Shown in pieces: positions 22,497 through 31,501 of a stretch of DNA of 64,000 bases (position 1 is the first letter of the stretch; each line of letters begins with the position of its first letter). The translations under genes and the position numbers were made by a program. The stretch covers positions 165,525,521 through 165,589,520 of the forward strand of contig NC_081406.1 in NCBI RefSeq assembly GCF_030272615.1, given 5' to 3'. Source of the stretch: Cryptomeria japonica (Eukaryota; Streptophyta; Pinopsida; Cupressales; Cupressaceae). Below the pieces are notes generated by a model. That model was not told where the DNA came from and searched no databases. It saw only the letters and a program-made list of their open reading frames with translations.

Positions 22497-25100
22497 TGAT
22501 GAGGAGGTAGAATAGAAGTTAGTCTTCTTCTGAGGTTGGTGGGCTTTGTTCTCAATGTGCAATCAATCCCTAGGCACAAATGGGATTCTTCCAAACCTTT
22601 CTCCTATCTCCTCCTCTCTATTCAACACTGTTTGCACCCTATTGTATTGGACATCACTCCTCCTAACCTTCCATGCTAAGGCATTCAAGTCTGAAATGAG
22701 GTCCTCTTGTGTGTCACCAAAAATAAACAAGTTTGGTTGTCCAACTAGCTGAATCTCCTCTCTTCCAGGAATGGGCAACTGTTGGAGAACCATGGTTTAC
22801 CTAACCTTGTTTGCACCTTTAAGTATTTCAATCATATTAATGTGTTGACTGAGCATCTAAATAGGTCTGCAAAGTATGATGACTATCCTTTACCCTTCAA
22901 TAGTGAAAATATCCAAATTGGATGCAAAGAACGTTGGTTTACTCAAGGCAACTTCTAGGTTCAAGTGGTCATTTTGATCAAATGACTTAATGCAATGTTG
23001 TGGAGCTTGTAGTAGGGTGTCTCAGGTCTTAACTGATCAGTTTTGATGATTTGAAACAATCATTTACTTCTCCTTCCTTACCGATTTCATGAAATTGTCA
23101 AATTTGCTCCAAAAAGGCTACTAGAATTAGCCCTAGTTTTTAGTGAAATTTGTTCACCCTGCTCAATCTGCTAAATTTCATGGAAAACCCTTGGAGATGT
23201 GGTCATCTGATGATGAAAGCTCAAGGATTTTTTCTATGGCAAGTACTGTACGGACTGTTTTAGGACTGCCCCACAAAATAGGCACTTTTCAAGGGTTTTT
23301 GAAGGTTTTAGTGAAGGTTTGCAATTTAAAAGTCTTCTCCATGTTACTAGACCCAATTAAACATTTTAAACCTTGATTTGACATATACCAGGCACTCCCA
23401 AAGATTCAAACCTTATCTTAGAACACTGACATTATGTCAAATAAATGCCATACTACTGCCCTTACACAGAAAAAACAGTCTAGAGGACTGGGACAGCAAT
23501 GATTTTAATGTTTTTGCATACATTTCAACATTTGTACACCAAATAAAATGTAATACTGTCAAATCTAGATGCAATAAAGACTTGATAGAAGTTGGAGCAA
23601 CCTGCAAACAAGTAGGAAAGGAGTTTTTTTATGACTATTGGTCATACACCGCCATCACTGCACTTTTAACAGTCTTAAAACTGTTTGCACTTTCTTTCTT
23701 TATTTTAATTTATTTCTTCAATCTGTCGCTGGCCTGCAAAGGGGTGTTAATGGAAAGGCAAAAACAATACATATAGCCTCTTAAAAATCTTAAGAGTTGA
23801 ACACTCAAGGGATGCCACAAAACATGACAGCCTTATAAGACTATGACAAAGAAATACACTTTTTCTAGGATCCTTATTTAGGTCCTTTACAATCAAATGG
23901 TGTATCTTATCTTCTCCACATTGAAACCACTTGCAAATACATTTTCATGATGCAAGAAAGAGGAATACATCATTCCATACTATCCATTTAGAGAGGTTGG
24001 CAATGAGGATCTAACAATGAAACAGTGACTCACTGTTTTGCAGTCCGTTTTACATCTTTGCCTCTTGCTTCCAACCAAGTCATGAGAGAGACAAGGATGG
24101 TAAAGCACAATGCTGTCTCTTGCCAACTTGTTTCTTCTTTAACATTTCAAGGTGCAGTGCTATGAACAACAAAGTACCATTTAAACAAATTTGAGAATAC
24201 CCAAGCCAAGTTGCTCACTTCACACACTTGCCATGGGCTTACAAACACTTGTACATTGCTAGAAAAGCAAAATGGATGTATGGTACAGTATGTACAGATC
24301 CAACAAATTCCCTCAAAGCCATGGATGAAGAGACTTTGATGAAATTAGTTGGACCATGAATGATCTTCCATTGGAACCACAAAACAATGCCTTTCTCAAG
24401 AGCACTTCAAACAAAACTTGTTCCAGACCCCAAGAAAAGATCAGAGATCACTACTAAAACATCAAAAGAGATCACCACAATGAAAAATAGGAGTAGTATG
24501 GACTCATGGAGCCATGGTACGGACTGTACTCTCAAAAGTGCAGAAAATTAGTTAAAAACTCACAAAAATGAGAGCAAAATAAGTATTTCTCTTAATTTTC
24601 CAAAATGAACAACCCATACAATGATTGGAACATGGTTTATATACATGTGCCAACTTGTTGAAGCCCTTGTATGGATAGGTATAGGCTGTAACTAACCAAA
24701 ACCACCAAAAACCACTTTTTTGACAACTTTTGACAACTTTTTGACAACTTTTGTTGCTCAAAAATTGCATTTTGACTTCCGGTGACTTGGCACTCAAACC
24801 AATGAATCAAAATCATTTAGAAACACTAAATAAACATGCTCCAATGCCTTTCAAGGCTTTACAACATCAAAAAATTCAAAAATGCTCATTTGGACCCGAA
24901 ATTAACAATTTTTGGCCCACTGAGCAAAAACCAAAAATATTGGAAACTCTTAAACAAAATGAGTTCCAAACCTCATTACACCACAAAAAAAACCTATTAA
25001 ACCTACTAGAAGCATAAAATAAACACACATGCTTAATTTGCAACAAAATGCTATACCTGCTGTGATTTGAGCATTCAGGTGCTCAGGTGCTCCTGCACCA
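22497..25100 (-). repeat. 5' LTR of element B
   Basis: 2604 bp, matching 15201-17803 with scattered substitutions. TATA box on the minus strand at 24636-24643. TG...CA ends on the minus strand; the outer end borders the gattc duplication at 25101-25105. Confidence 0.95.
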
Positions 25101-26008
25101 GATTCACCCTCCATCCTCCAACGGTCGTAAATTCATTATCACTGCCACAGAGTATTTCACAAAATGGATCGAAGTCATGCCTCTCATGCAAGTCACTGGA
25201 AAACAAATTACTACATTCATTCTCAACTATATCATTTTGTCGATACGATATTCTTGTTTCCATTATTACTGATAATGGGCATCCCTTCAAAAATCAGGAT
25301 GTTCGTGAACTCTGTGATCGCTTCCATATTACCCATCATTTCTCCACACCATATTACCCCCAAGGTAATGGTCAAGTTGAGGTGTCTAATAAAACAATCC
25401 TTAAAATCTTAAAAAAGACAGTCGACGATGCTGGCCGTAATTGTCATATCCAACTTAATCCCACACTTTGGGCCTACCGCACAAGTGTTCGCACACCTAC
25501 AGGAGCTACACCCTATTCACTTGTCTATGGTGCTGAAGCCATCTTGCCTATTGAGGTCGAGCTACCCTCTTTATGAGTCTCCTTGCAAAACATCATCAGT
25601 GATGAAGACTATAGGGTCTCTCGCTTACAAGAACTTGAACTATTGGATGAACGAAGACAAAATGCTTTTAATCATCTCAAGGATTATCAACAACAAATGA
25701 GTCGCAGCTACAATCACAAAGTCAAGCATCGTACATTTGAGTTAGGTGATTTGGTTTTGAAAGAAAATCCCAAAAATCAACAGGACAGAGAGAAGAAGGG
25801 CAAGTTCGAACCCAACTGGCTTGGTCCTTACATCATTACAGCAGCATATGGATCTGGGGCATATCAACTCTCAACCACAGAGGGTGATCCTTTAGAGGAT
25901 CCTATCAACAGCATGAACCTTCACCAGTTTACACATAGCTCTTCGGAATATCCTAATTCAAAAATACAAAAAAATTCAAAAAATTTCAAAAATACAAAAA
26001 AATCATAA
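25101..26008 (+). pseudogene. Integrase core and C-terminus of element A, resumed after element B
   Basis: Continues the integrase cut at 15200. The first catalytic position reads TATEYFTKW, Glu in place of the usual Asp. The second Asp (ITDNGHPFKN) and the Glu (PQGNGQVEVSNK) are kept. A frameshift lies near 25238-25250, before ITDNG, and a TGA at 25574-25576 falls where relatives have Arg. The C-terminal domain contains KFEPNWLGPYIITAAYGSGAYQL (GPY/F type). After about 25950 the reading frame becomes Asn/Lys-rich and ends at 26008. No chromodomain, as expected for Tat. Confidence 0.87.
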
Positions 26009-27640
26009 AAAATAAAAAATCATTACTTGGTGAAAACCTGGCAAATAGGGGCCTTGTGACACAAAAAAAATTGAAAAATCAAAAAAGTAAAAACATTTTT
26101 TGTCCAATGGTGAAAACCACTTTGGTGGCGCCCTGGGCAAGTACCATGGTGAAAACTGGGTCACCAGCGCCATGCGTAGAGACATTGCTCCTCCCTCCTT
26201 CAGGGTTCACTTTCATCCTTTCACTTTGCACACACTCACATCCTATCCATTCATAATAAACTTACCCATTCCCATCATGGCTTGTTATTGATCTACCCAA
26301 GATTGGTTCGCCATTCATAATAAACCTCCCTTTTCACTCCTTTCCATCCATAATAAATCAGATCCTATCTGTGGCTAAGGCAAATCCTACGTCTAGTGAT
26401 GGGTGTGGAACTGAGAACATCACATGTTTTGAGGAGTATAGTTTCTTCCACTTTTCTTTAGTCTATACACGCACAATCTGCAATAAGGCAACATTTGCAT
26501 CACCAATCCACAATCAAGTTCCGTCTTCTCCGCAATAGCGTATCGGTTTCATGGATTCAGACAGTTTCAGATGAGACACAGTAGTCATGATGGGCTTCAA
26601 CAAATCAAATCTTTCAGCAGACTCAGACAACATTATGGTTCAGTGCTATCTATCCTTTTTGTGAAAGTAAACATTGTGACCACAATCAAATTAGACTTAT
26701 ACAAGTGACAAGAGACACTAAACTTGAGGACTACAGTGCATGTCGGTGTCGAGTCTTGGTTTTCTTTTGATTTTATCTTTTTGGTGGCATGTCTTTTAGC
26801 TTTTCCAGGATGTCTTTGACTAGAGATTCTATCTCCAGGATGTCTTTGACTAGAAAGGCGAGGATGGGGTATCATCACCTATTTTTCTTTGCTGTCTGTG
26901 GATTGTCTCTTAGTAATTCTATGACTTGTCCAAGGATATGAGGACACTGTGAGTCTAGTATGAACTAGGGCATTCCTTGTTTGCGACTCTCTTATCTCCA
27001 TGCAAATAGGTACAATGACTTTCTGGGTCGAACATATGCCTCGATTGTCATAACCTATCTTGCCATAATAAAGCTCAATGATGATAATGCACAAGAAGCT
27101 CTTTTCACTTTCATATCTTCTATCTTCCATCCCCATTTCTTGATTGACCTCCATCGTCCTTTTCAAGTCCGAGTAGCCTACTATCACATGACTGAGTATA
27201 ATGACACACCAAAAATATTTGCATTTCATGTAGTTGCACTTGCATTACCACATATAAGAATTTCATACATACATATAGATATCACAATTGCATCACATCC
27301 TGCACACAACACATGTTAGCACATCTTACATTTTCATCACAGTTATCTATATTATCATATTCATTTGCATTTCATACATTCACAAGTGCATGCATAAACA
27401 TTTAAAAACATAAAAGAACAAAAATATTGCATTTCATCATGTACATATTTGCATCCATATCATAATCCATCACATAGAAACATACATCATAGAAACATAT
27501 AGAAGCATCACATAGGTACACATGCATATAGTTGCCGCAAAGATGATTCATCTCATATATATATATATAAATCATAAGTGTCATGATACAATGATGTCAA
27601 ATACATATGGATACAATCACCCAAAGGTGTCATCATACAA
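26009..27640 (+). other. 3' non-coding region of element A, proximal part
   Basis: No gene recognised. It contains three GGTGAAAAC modules (26029-26170), a short duplicated segment GGATGTCTTTGACTAGA at about 26805 and 26838, CAT-rich low-complexity DNA (27240-27540) and a short AT dinucleotide run near 27557-27570. The same order of CAT-rich DNA, AT run and antisense PMD recurs at 47700-49960. Confidence 0.6.
26029..26172 (+). repeat. GGTGAAAAC-hairpin-GCGCC modules, 3' group
   Basis: Three modules. Near 26109 GGTGAAAAC is followed by CCAC, TTTG, GTGG and then CGCC. Near 26148 it is followed by CTGG, GTCA, CCAG and then CGCC. Near 26029 there is a weaker copy. The stem sequence changes but pairing is kept in the last two. 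Related modules lie at 12601-12690 inside the pol linker. Confidence 0.55.
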
Positions 27641-27649
27641 AAATGGTAC

Positions 27650-29598
27650 CATACTGAGACATAGGGGGCCCTCTATGGCTATGATGAACTCCCTCCCTTG
27701 GAGCCACCTGGCCTTGACGGAATCTGAGCCTTGGAAGGACCCACCCCAGGATCATCCCTTCTGTCCCCCCTATCTAGTGGTGGTGGAGGACCCATAACCC
27801 CACCACTGGATGCCTGTCTCCTCTAGCTCCCTCCCGTAGCTATCGTTGTCTGCGATGGTCTATGAAAGCTCCTTGCCCACTGATCTGGTGGCACTACACC
27901 ATAATATAGATCCCATCAGTAGCCGATCTCCTCCCCTGCATGCAGAACATAGGCATATCCAGCCCTTGTGTCCTCTACCGCCTGCCTCCCAGCCCTCAGT
28001 GTTGTCTCAGCCTCAGTGTAGCATTGTATATCCTAGTCTCGCTCCCATTCAGTATCTCTGAGCCTCCTCCTGAGCCTAGCGGTCTCCCTCTCTAGGTCCT
28101 GGATCTCATTTGGCTGTCCCTGGCAGATCTCCCTTAGCTCAAGTAGCTCATCCTCCTCCTCCTCCTTGGCCCCCTGTACCTCTACCTATGGCTACTCTTG
28201 TACGGCTGCATGTGCTTATCCATGTGCCTATACCTGTACCTGCCTCGGTCCCGGTCCCTGCACCTATCTAGGACCCTGTGCTACTGGCACCTATAGTGGC
28301 AATCCACCCCAACCCCTCACCACCCAAGCCTATCTCTCCTCCCCACCCTCTCTCTGTGGAATCACCCTCCTCTCTCCAATGGAACCTCACCTCCTCTGTT
28401 AGCCTCTGCTCCCACCATCTCCGTCATCATCATCATCTCCTCCGCCATCCCCATCTATCAGCTCTCCGGGGTCTATCAGTCATGGGAAGGGATGCTTAGC
28501 CTAGTATGCAATGTACTCTGCATCCATCCCTACATCCTCGATCTCTGGCCACATATCCCATGGCAAGGGAACCATATCCACCAACTGCATCATGGCCTAA
28601 TCATATGATAGTAGTGGCCCAAAGTGTGCCTAGTCGTGCACTATCAGTGCATACATACCTGAGCCTCGTGGCATCCACTGAATCCTGCCAAATTGTCTAC
28701 CCACTCTGTCCACTAGCTGCCTCTCCAATACATAGGGCATCCACCCAATCAAATATCTGCTCCGAAAGGTGTATGGTAACTCTATTGCATCATCCTCCCA
28801 CTGCTCGCACCCAAGGTATGACCTCCATATCACATTGTCGATCTCATCCAAGACTCGACGCCAGTACTCCAACCTGCCAATCCGTGGCTGTGATGTAATC
28901 ATGTTGTACAAATGCATGAAACTGCGTCCGTGACCTCTGCCCCTGAAGTGTATAGGTCATGTCACCGGTAGATGCTCATAAGCCCACACCTGTAACAATG
29001 TGACTCTGCAATCTAATCCCACTAATCCATGGTACACAAACTGATGAAGCTCATAGTATAAGTGTGCCAGCACACATGGTCCCCAGGCATATCTGGTGTG
29101 CTGTGTCACCAGTGTCTCCAATGTGCTCCCCCAGCCCACAGCCAACCCTCGTGTCGCCCTATCTGGACATAGGAATCCACTGATCAGTCCTCCTAGCACT
29201 ACTGGTAGTGCTAGTCCTGTCGCTGTCATCGTGTCCCATGCAACATGTCATGCCCTCATATCCAGTCCTGGGTCTTGGAATACTTGTCTCAGGGAATCCT
29301 TGTCTCTGTCTCGATCATAGGGTACTAACTCCCCATCGATCGGTATCCTCAGAATTCGGTATACATCCTCCAAGGTGACTGTCATCTCACCCATTGGTAA
29401 ATGAAAGGTACAAGTCTCTGAGTGCCATCTCTTAGCCAGTGCAGTCAGCAACCCCATGTTCACCCAAAACTCAGGCACATACATAATATGTCACAAACCC
29501 ATAAACTCAATGGCAGCTCTGTCCTCGAATGTCAACTCTGGTCGCAACCTCTGAGTCGATGGGAATCTCTCCCGTGAATCCAACATAGGCAAGTACTC
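27650..29598 (-). pseudogene. Antisense plant mobile domain (PMD) ORF in element A
   Basis: A single minus-strand frame from 29598 to about 27650, broken only by stops. N-terminal: RPELTFEDRAAIEFMGL, then FWVNMGLLTALAKRWHSETCTFHLPMGEMTVTLEDV, the signature of the plant mobile (aminotransferase-like) domain. Next come LHQFVYHGLVGLD with VTLLQVWAYEHLP, then IGRLEYWRRVLDEID, RYLIGWMPYVLERQL and VGRQFGRIQ. The C-terminal part is acidic (GDDDDDGDG) and ends in a charged tail. PMD proteins (MAIN/MAIL family) act in the nucleus in gene and TE silencing; TE-borne copies are known. It lies between pol and the 3' LTR in antisense, where Tat elements often keep extra ORFs. A plausible splice acceptor (TTTTTGCAG) precedes 29598, so an upstream exon may exist. 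Function in the element is unknown. Confidence 0.82.
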
Positions 29599-29610
29599 CT
29601 GCAAAAATGC
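29596..29610 (-). promoter_or_regulatory. Candidate splice acceptor upstream of the antisense PMD ORF
   Basis: On the minus strand GCATTTTTGCAG is followed by GAG, where the PMD frame opens (QEYLPMLDS). Acceptor AG at 29599-29600. No partner donor was identified. If real, the hairpin array at 29631-29918 lies in the intron of the antisense transcript. Confidence 0.35.
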
Positions 29611-29630
29611 AAATCAATCATGTCAGTCAT

Positions 29631-29918
29631 AGTGGCATTCACTATTCATCACAAAATGCTACTTTTTATCTAAGTGTGTATGGTACTCTATCCTAGTAAC
29701 ACTCACTGTTCATCACAAAGTGTTACTTCTATTCTAGTGACACTCACTGTTCATTCATCACAAAGTGTTGCTGATTATCCTAGTGGTACTCCCTGTTCAT
29801 CACAAAGTACTACGTGTTTTGCACTCATTGTTCATCACAAAGTGCTGCTCATATTTTAGTACTCCCTGTTCATCACAAAGTACTATGTCTTGGTACTCAC
29901 TGTTCATCACAAAGTGCC
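29631..29918 (+). ncRNA. Array of seven hairpins with constant loop and covarying stems
   Basis: Each unit has a 15-nt loop close to CACTGTTCATCACAA (19 nt in unit 3) flanked by complementary arms. Arms and pairing: 29631-29639/29655-29663 (AGTGGCATT/AATGCTACT), 29695-29703/29719-29727 (AGTAACACT/AGTGTTACT, perfect), 29736-29744/29764-29772, 29783-29790/29806-29813, 29821-29825/29841-29845, 29857-29863/29879-29885 (TAGTACT/AGTACTA) and 29892-29897/29913-29918. Stem pairs 2, 4, 5 and 6 change on both sides between units. All five wobble pairs are G-T on this strand and none are A-C, which points to folding of the sense RNA. No known RNA family was recognised. Confidence 0.75.
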
Positions 29919-30029
29919 TCGACCTATCCTACATCTTCCCTAGAGGACCTGCTTGAGTGAATCCTCTTAGCAGCTTATACAATCGACAACGTATGTTCAT
30001 CACAGAACTGTCAATTTGTCCTTGAAGAC

Positions 30030-30240
30030 ATAAACGTGCTTTCATTACACAAACGCACTTAGAGCCTACATAAACGTGCCTGCTCTACACAGACGTGTCT
30101 ATGATCTACATAGATGCACCTGGAAGACACAAACGTGCCTTCTTGGCACAAACGCGCCTACACAACACAGACGCGACCGCATTTTGCACAGACGCTTTTC
30201 CTAACATAGATGTGCCTGGCACCAACGCAGACACGCCTGG
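30030..30240 (-). repeat. Inverted GCGTCTGTG motif array in element A 3' region
   Basis: About eleven copies of ACACA(A/G)ACGCGCC and variants (ACATAAACGTGCC, ACATAGATGCACC) occur, around 30028, 30048, 30068, 30088, 30108, 30126, 30147, 30165, 30186, 30204 and 30226, spaced about 20 bp. Read on the minus strand this is GGCGCGTYTGTGT, the same motif as in the leader arrays. It therefore faces the antisense PMD ORF the way the leader arrays face gag. Confidence 0.78.
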
Positions 30241-30755
30241 TCATTTTTGACATTTTTTGGACCCTATCCTAGAGTGCATTTATTACCCTATCTAGCATGC
30301 ATTAATGACAACAATTAATGCAACAAAGTACAAGGAGGTTTTGTGGTACTCACTAGCTCTCCTGCCTCTGTTGGCCTCTAAAATCGGTGAATGTGATCGA
30401 ATCTGTGAACCAATGCCATCACTGCTGATTGTTGCTGCTCAATTCTCTCTCTGCACTTTAATCTCTTGAATGTATGGATGACAATGAGGATGTATTTCCC
30501 TCGTGGTCTATCTTATAGACTACCCTAGCCCTCATCCTAGCTCTCGTCTCCTAAGTTGGTCTTCTTTATCCTGTGACTCTGTCACTTTATCTGGTCAGTC
30601 CATTCTAGCCATTCTTTCTTATCGAGAGATTGTCTGCGATCTTTTCAGACATTTTCATCCAATCTCTCGAGGGGGCATATCATTCCCATCTTGGGGCAAC
30701 TTTGTATCAGTTCATATTATCTTCTTTGAAACAACGCAACAAGATGCATTGTCTC
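30241..30755 (+). other. 3' untranslated stretch of element A before the polypurine tract
   Basis: No gene recognised. Unique-looking sequence with short ORFs only, ending at the polypurine tract. Confidence 0.5.
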
Positions 30756-30769
30756 AAAGAGGGGCAAAA
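30756..30769 (+). promoter_or_regulatory. Polypurine tract of element A
   Basis: AAAGAGGGGCAAAA immediately precedes the 3' LTR start TGTAGACACC. A typical plus-strand primer for Ty3/gypsy cDNA synthesis. Confidence 0.9.
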
Positions 30770-31501
30770 TGTAGACACCTAAAATTGTCATGTCTAATTA
30801 AATAAATATTTTATTTATTTAATTAATTCATTTATCCTCTTCTAGCCTTATTTCTCATTTAAATAAATACATTTATTTATTTAAATTATCATTTTCCTAA
30901 ATTAAATAAATATCTTATTTATTTAATTAATCCCACTTCCTCTATTAATTAAATGAATATTTATTTATTTAATTAATTCATTAGCCTTTTCTACCCATGA
31001 CACATGTCATTCATCTCTTCATTCATACACTACCTACCCTTTCATTATTTTATTATTCTCTTTACTTACCCTCTAATCATAGCCGACCTCTTTTTACACC
31101 TCTCAATCTTATCCCTCCATTTCATATTGTGTCTTCTATATAAGGAGATGCTTCCTTCATTATTAAACCCTAACTACCTAGCTAATGAATTAAGCTAACT
31201 ACTACTTGGCATATGAGATCCTACTTGCAACCACATTCCATTCTTTGTTGAGCTCTTTTGCACACAAAATCTGAGAGCAAATATATCAAGCAAGATCAAT
31301 GGAGATAGGAAGAATGGAAATCAAAACCCTATTGGACATGTGATGGTATAATTTTTGTGATTTCATTTGATTTGCATTGTCTTAGGTAATCTTCATATGT
31401 TATGGTGGATCTTTGTTGTTGTTAGGCTAGGGTTTTGTGGTTGAATCTATTTTAGTCTTTCAATATTATATTATTGTTGTATCCATTTTTCACCATACAC
31501 A
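30770..31501 (+). repeat. 3' LTR of element A
   Basis: 732 bp, about 2% diverged from the 5' LTR, with four of the five AT-rich palindromes. The 52-bp difference removes one palindrome plus its spacer. TATA box at 31137-31144. Ends CACCATACACA, followed by target duplication ctatg at 31502-31506. Confidence 0.95.

Larger units (their letters stand above)
15201..25100 (-). mobile_element. Element B: chromovirus (Ty3/gypsy) nested in element A
   Basis: 9.9 kb element on the minus strand with LTRs 15201-17803 and 22497-25100, target duplication gattc, an initiator-Met PBS at 22482-22493 and a polypurine tract at 17804-17814. Gag-protease-RT-RNase H-integrase-chromodomain lie in one minus-strand frame from 22451 to 17826. 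A C-terminal chromodomain defines chromoviruses. The frame has four stops and no frameshift that I can see. LTR divergence is about 2% in the stretches compared by eye. Element C is a related family. Confidence 0.96.
5317..31501 (+). mobile_element. Element A: Tat-lineage Ty3/gypsy retrotransposon with nested insert
   Basis: Complete element bounded by LTRs 5317-6100 and 30770-31501, with 5-bp target duplication ctatg at 5312-5316 and 31502-31506. It is inserted in the satellite. Removing element B and one duplication leaves about 16.3 kb. Gene order is gag, protease, G-patch, RT, RNase H, second RNase H, integrase, followed by a 4.7 kb 3' region with an antisense PMD ORF. Dual RNase H and antisense ORFs between pol and the 3' LTR are known traits of the Tat lineage, which includes Ogre-type giants. 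LTR divergence is about 2% by eye plus one 52-bp indel. All genes carry stops. Confidence 0.93.

Noticed and set aside
27402-27584. Short minus-strand ORF rich in Tyr, Met and Cys
   Set aside because: Low-complexity CAT/AT-rich DNA; not in the PMD frame.
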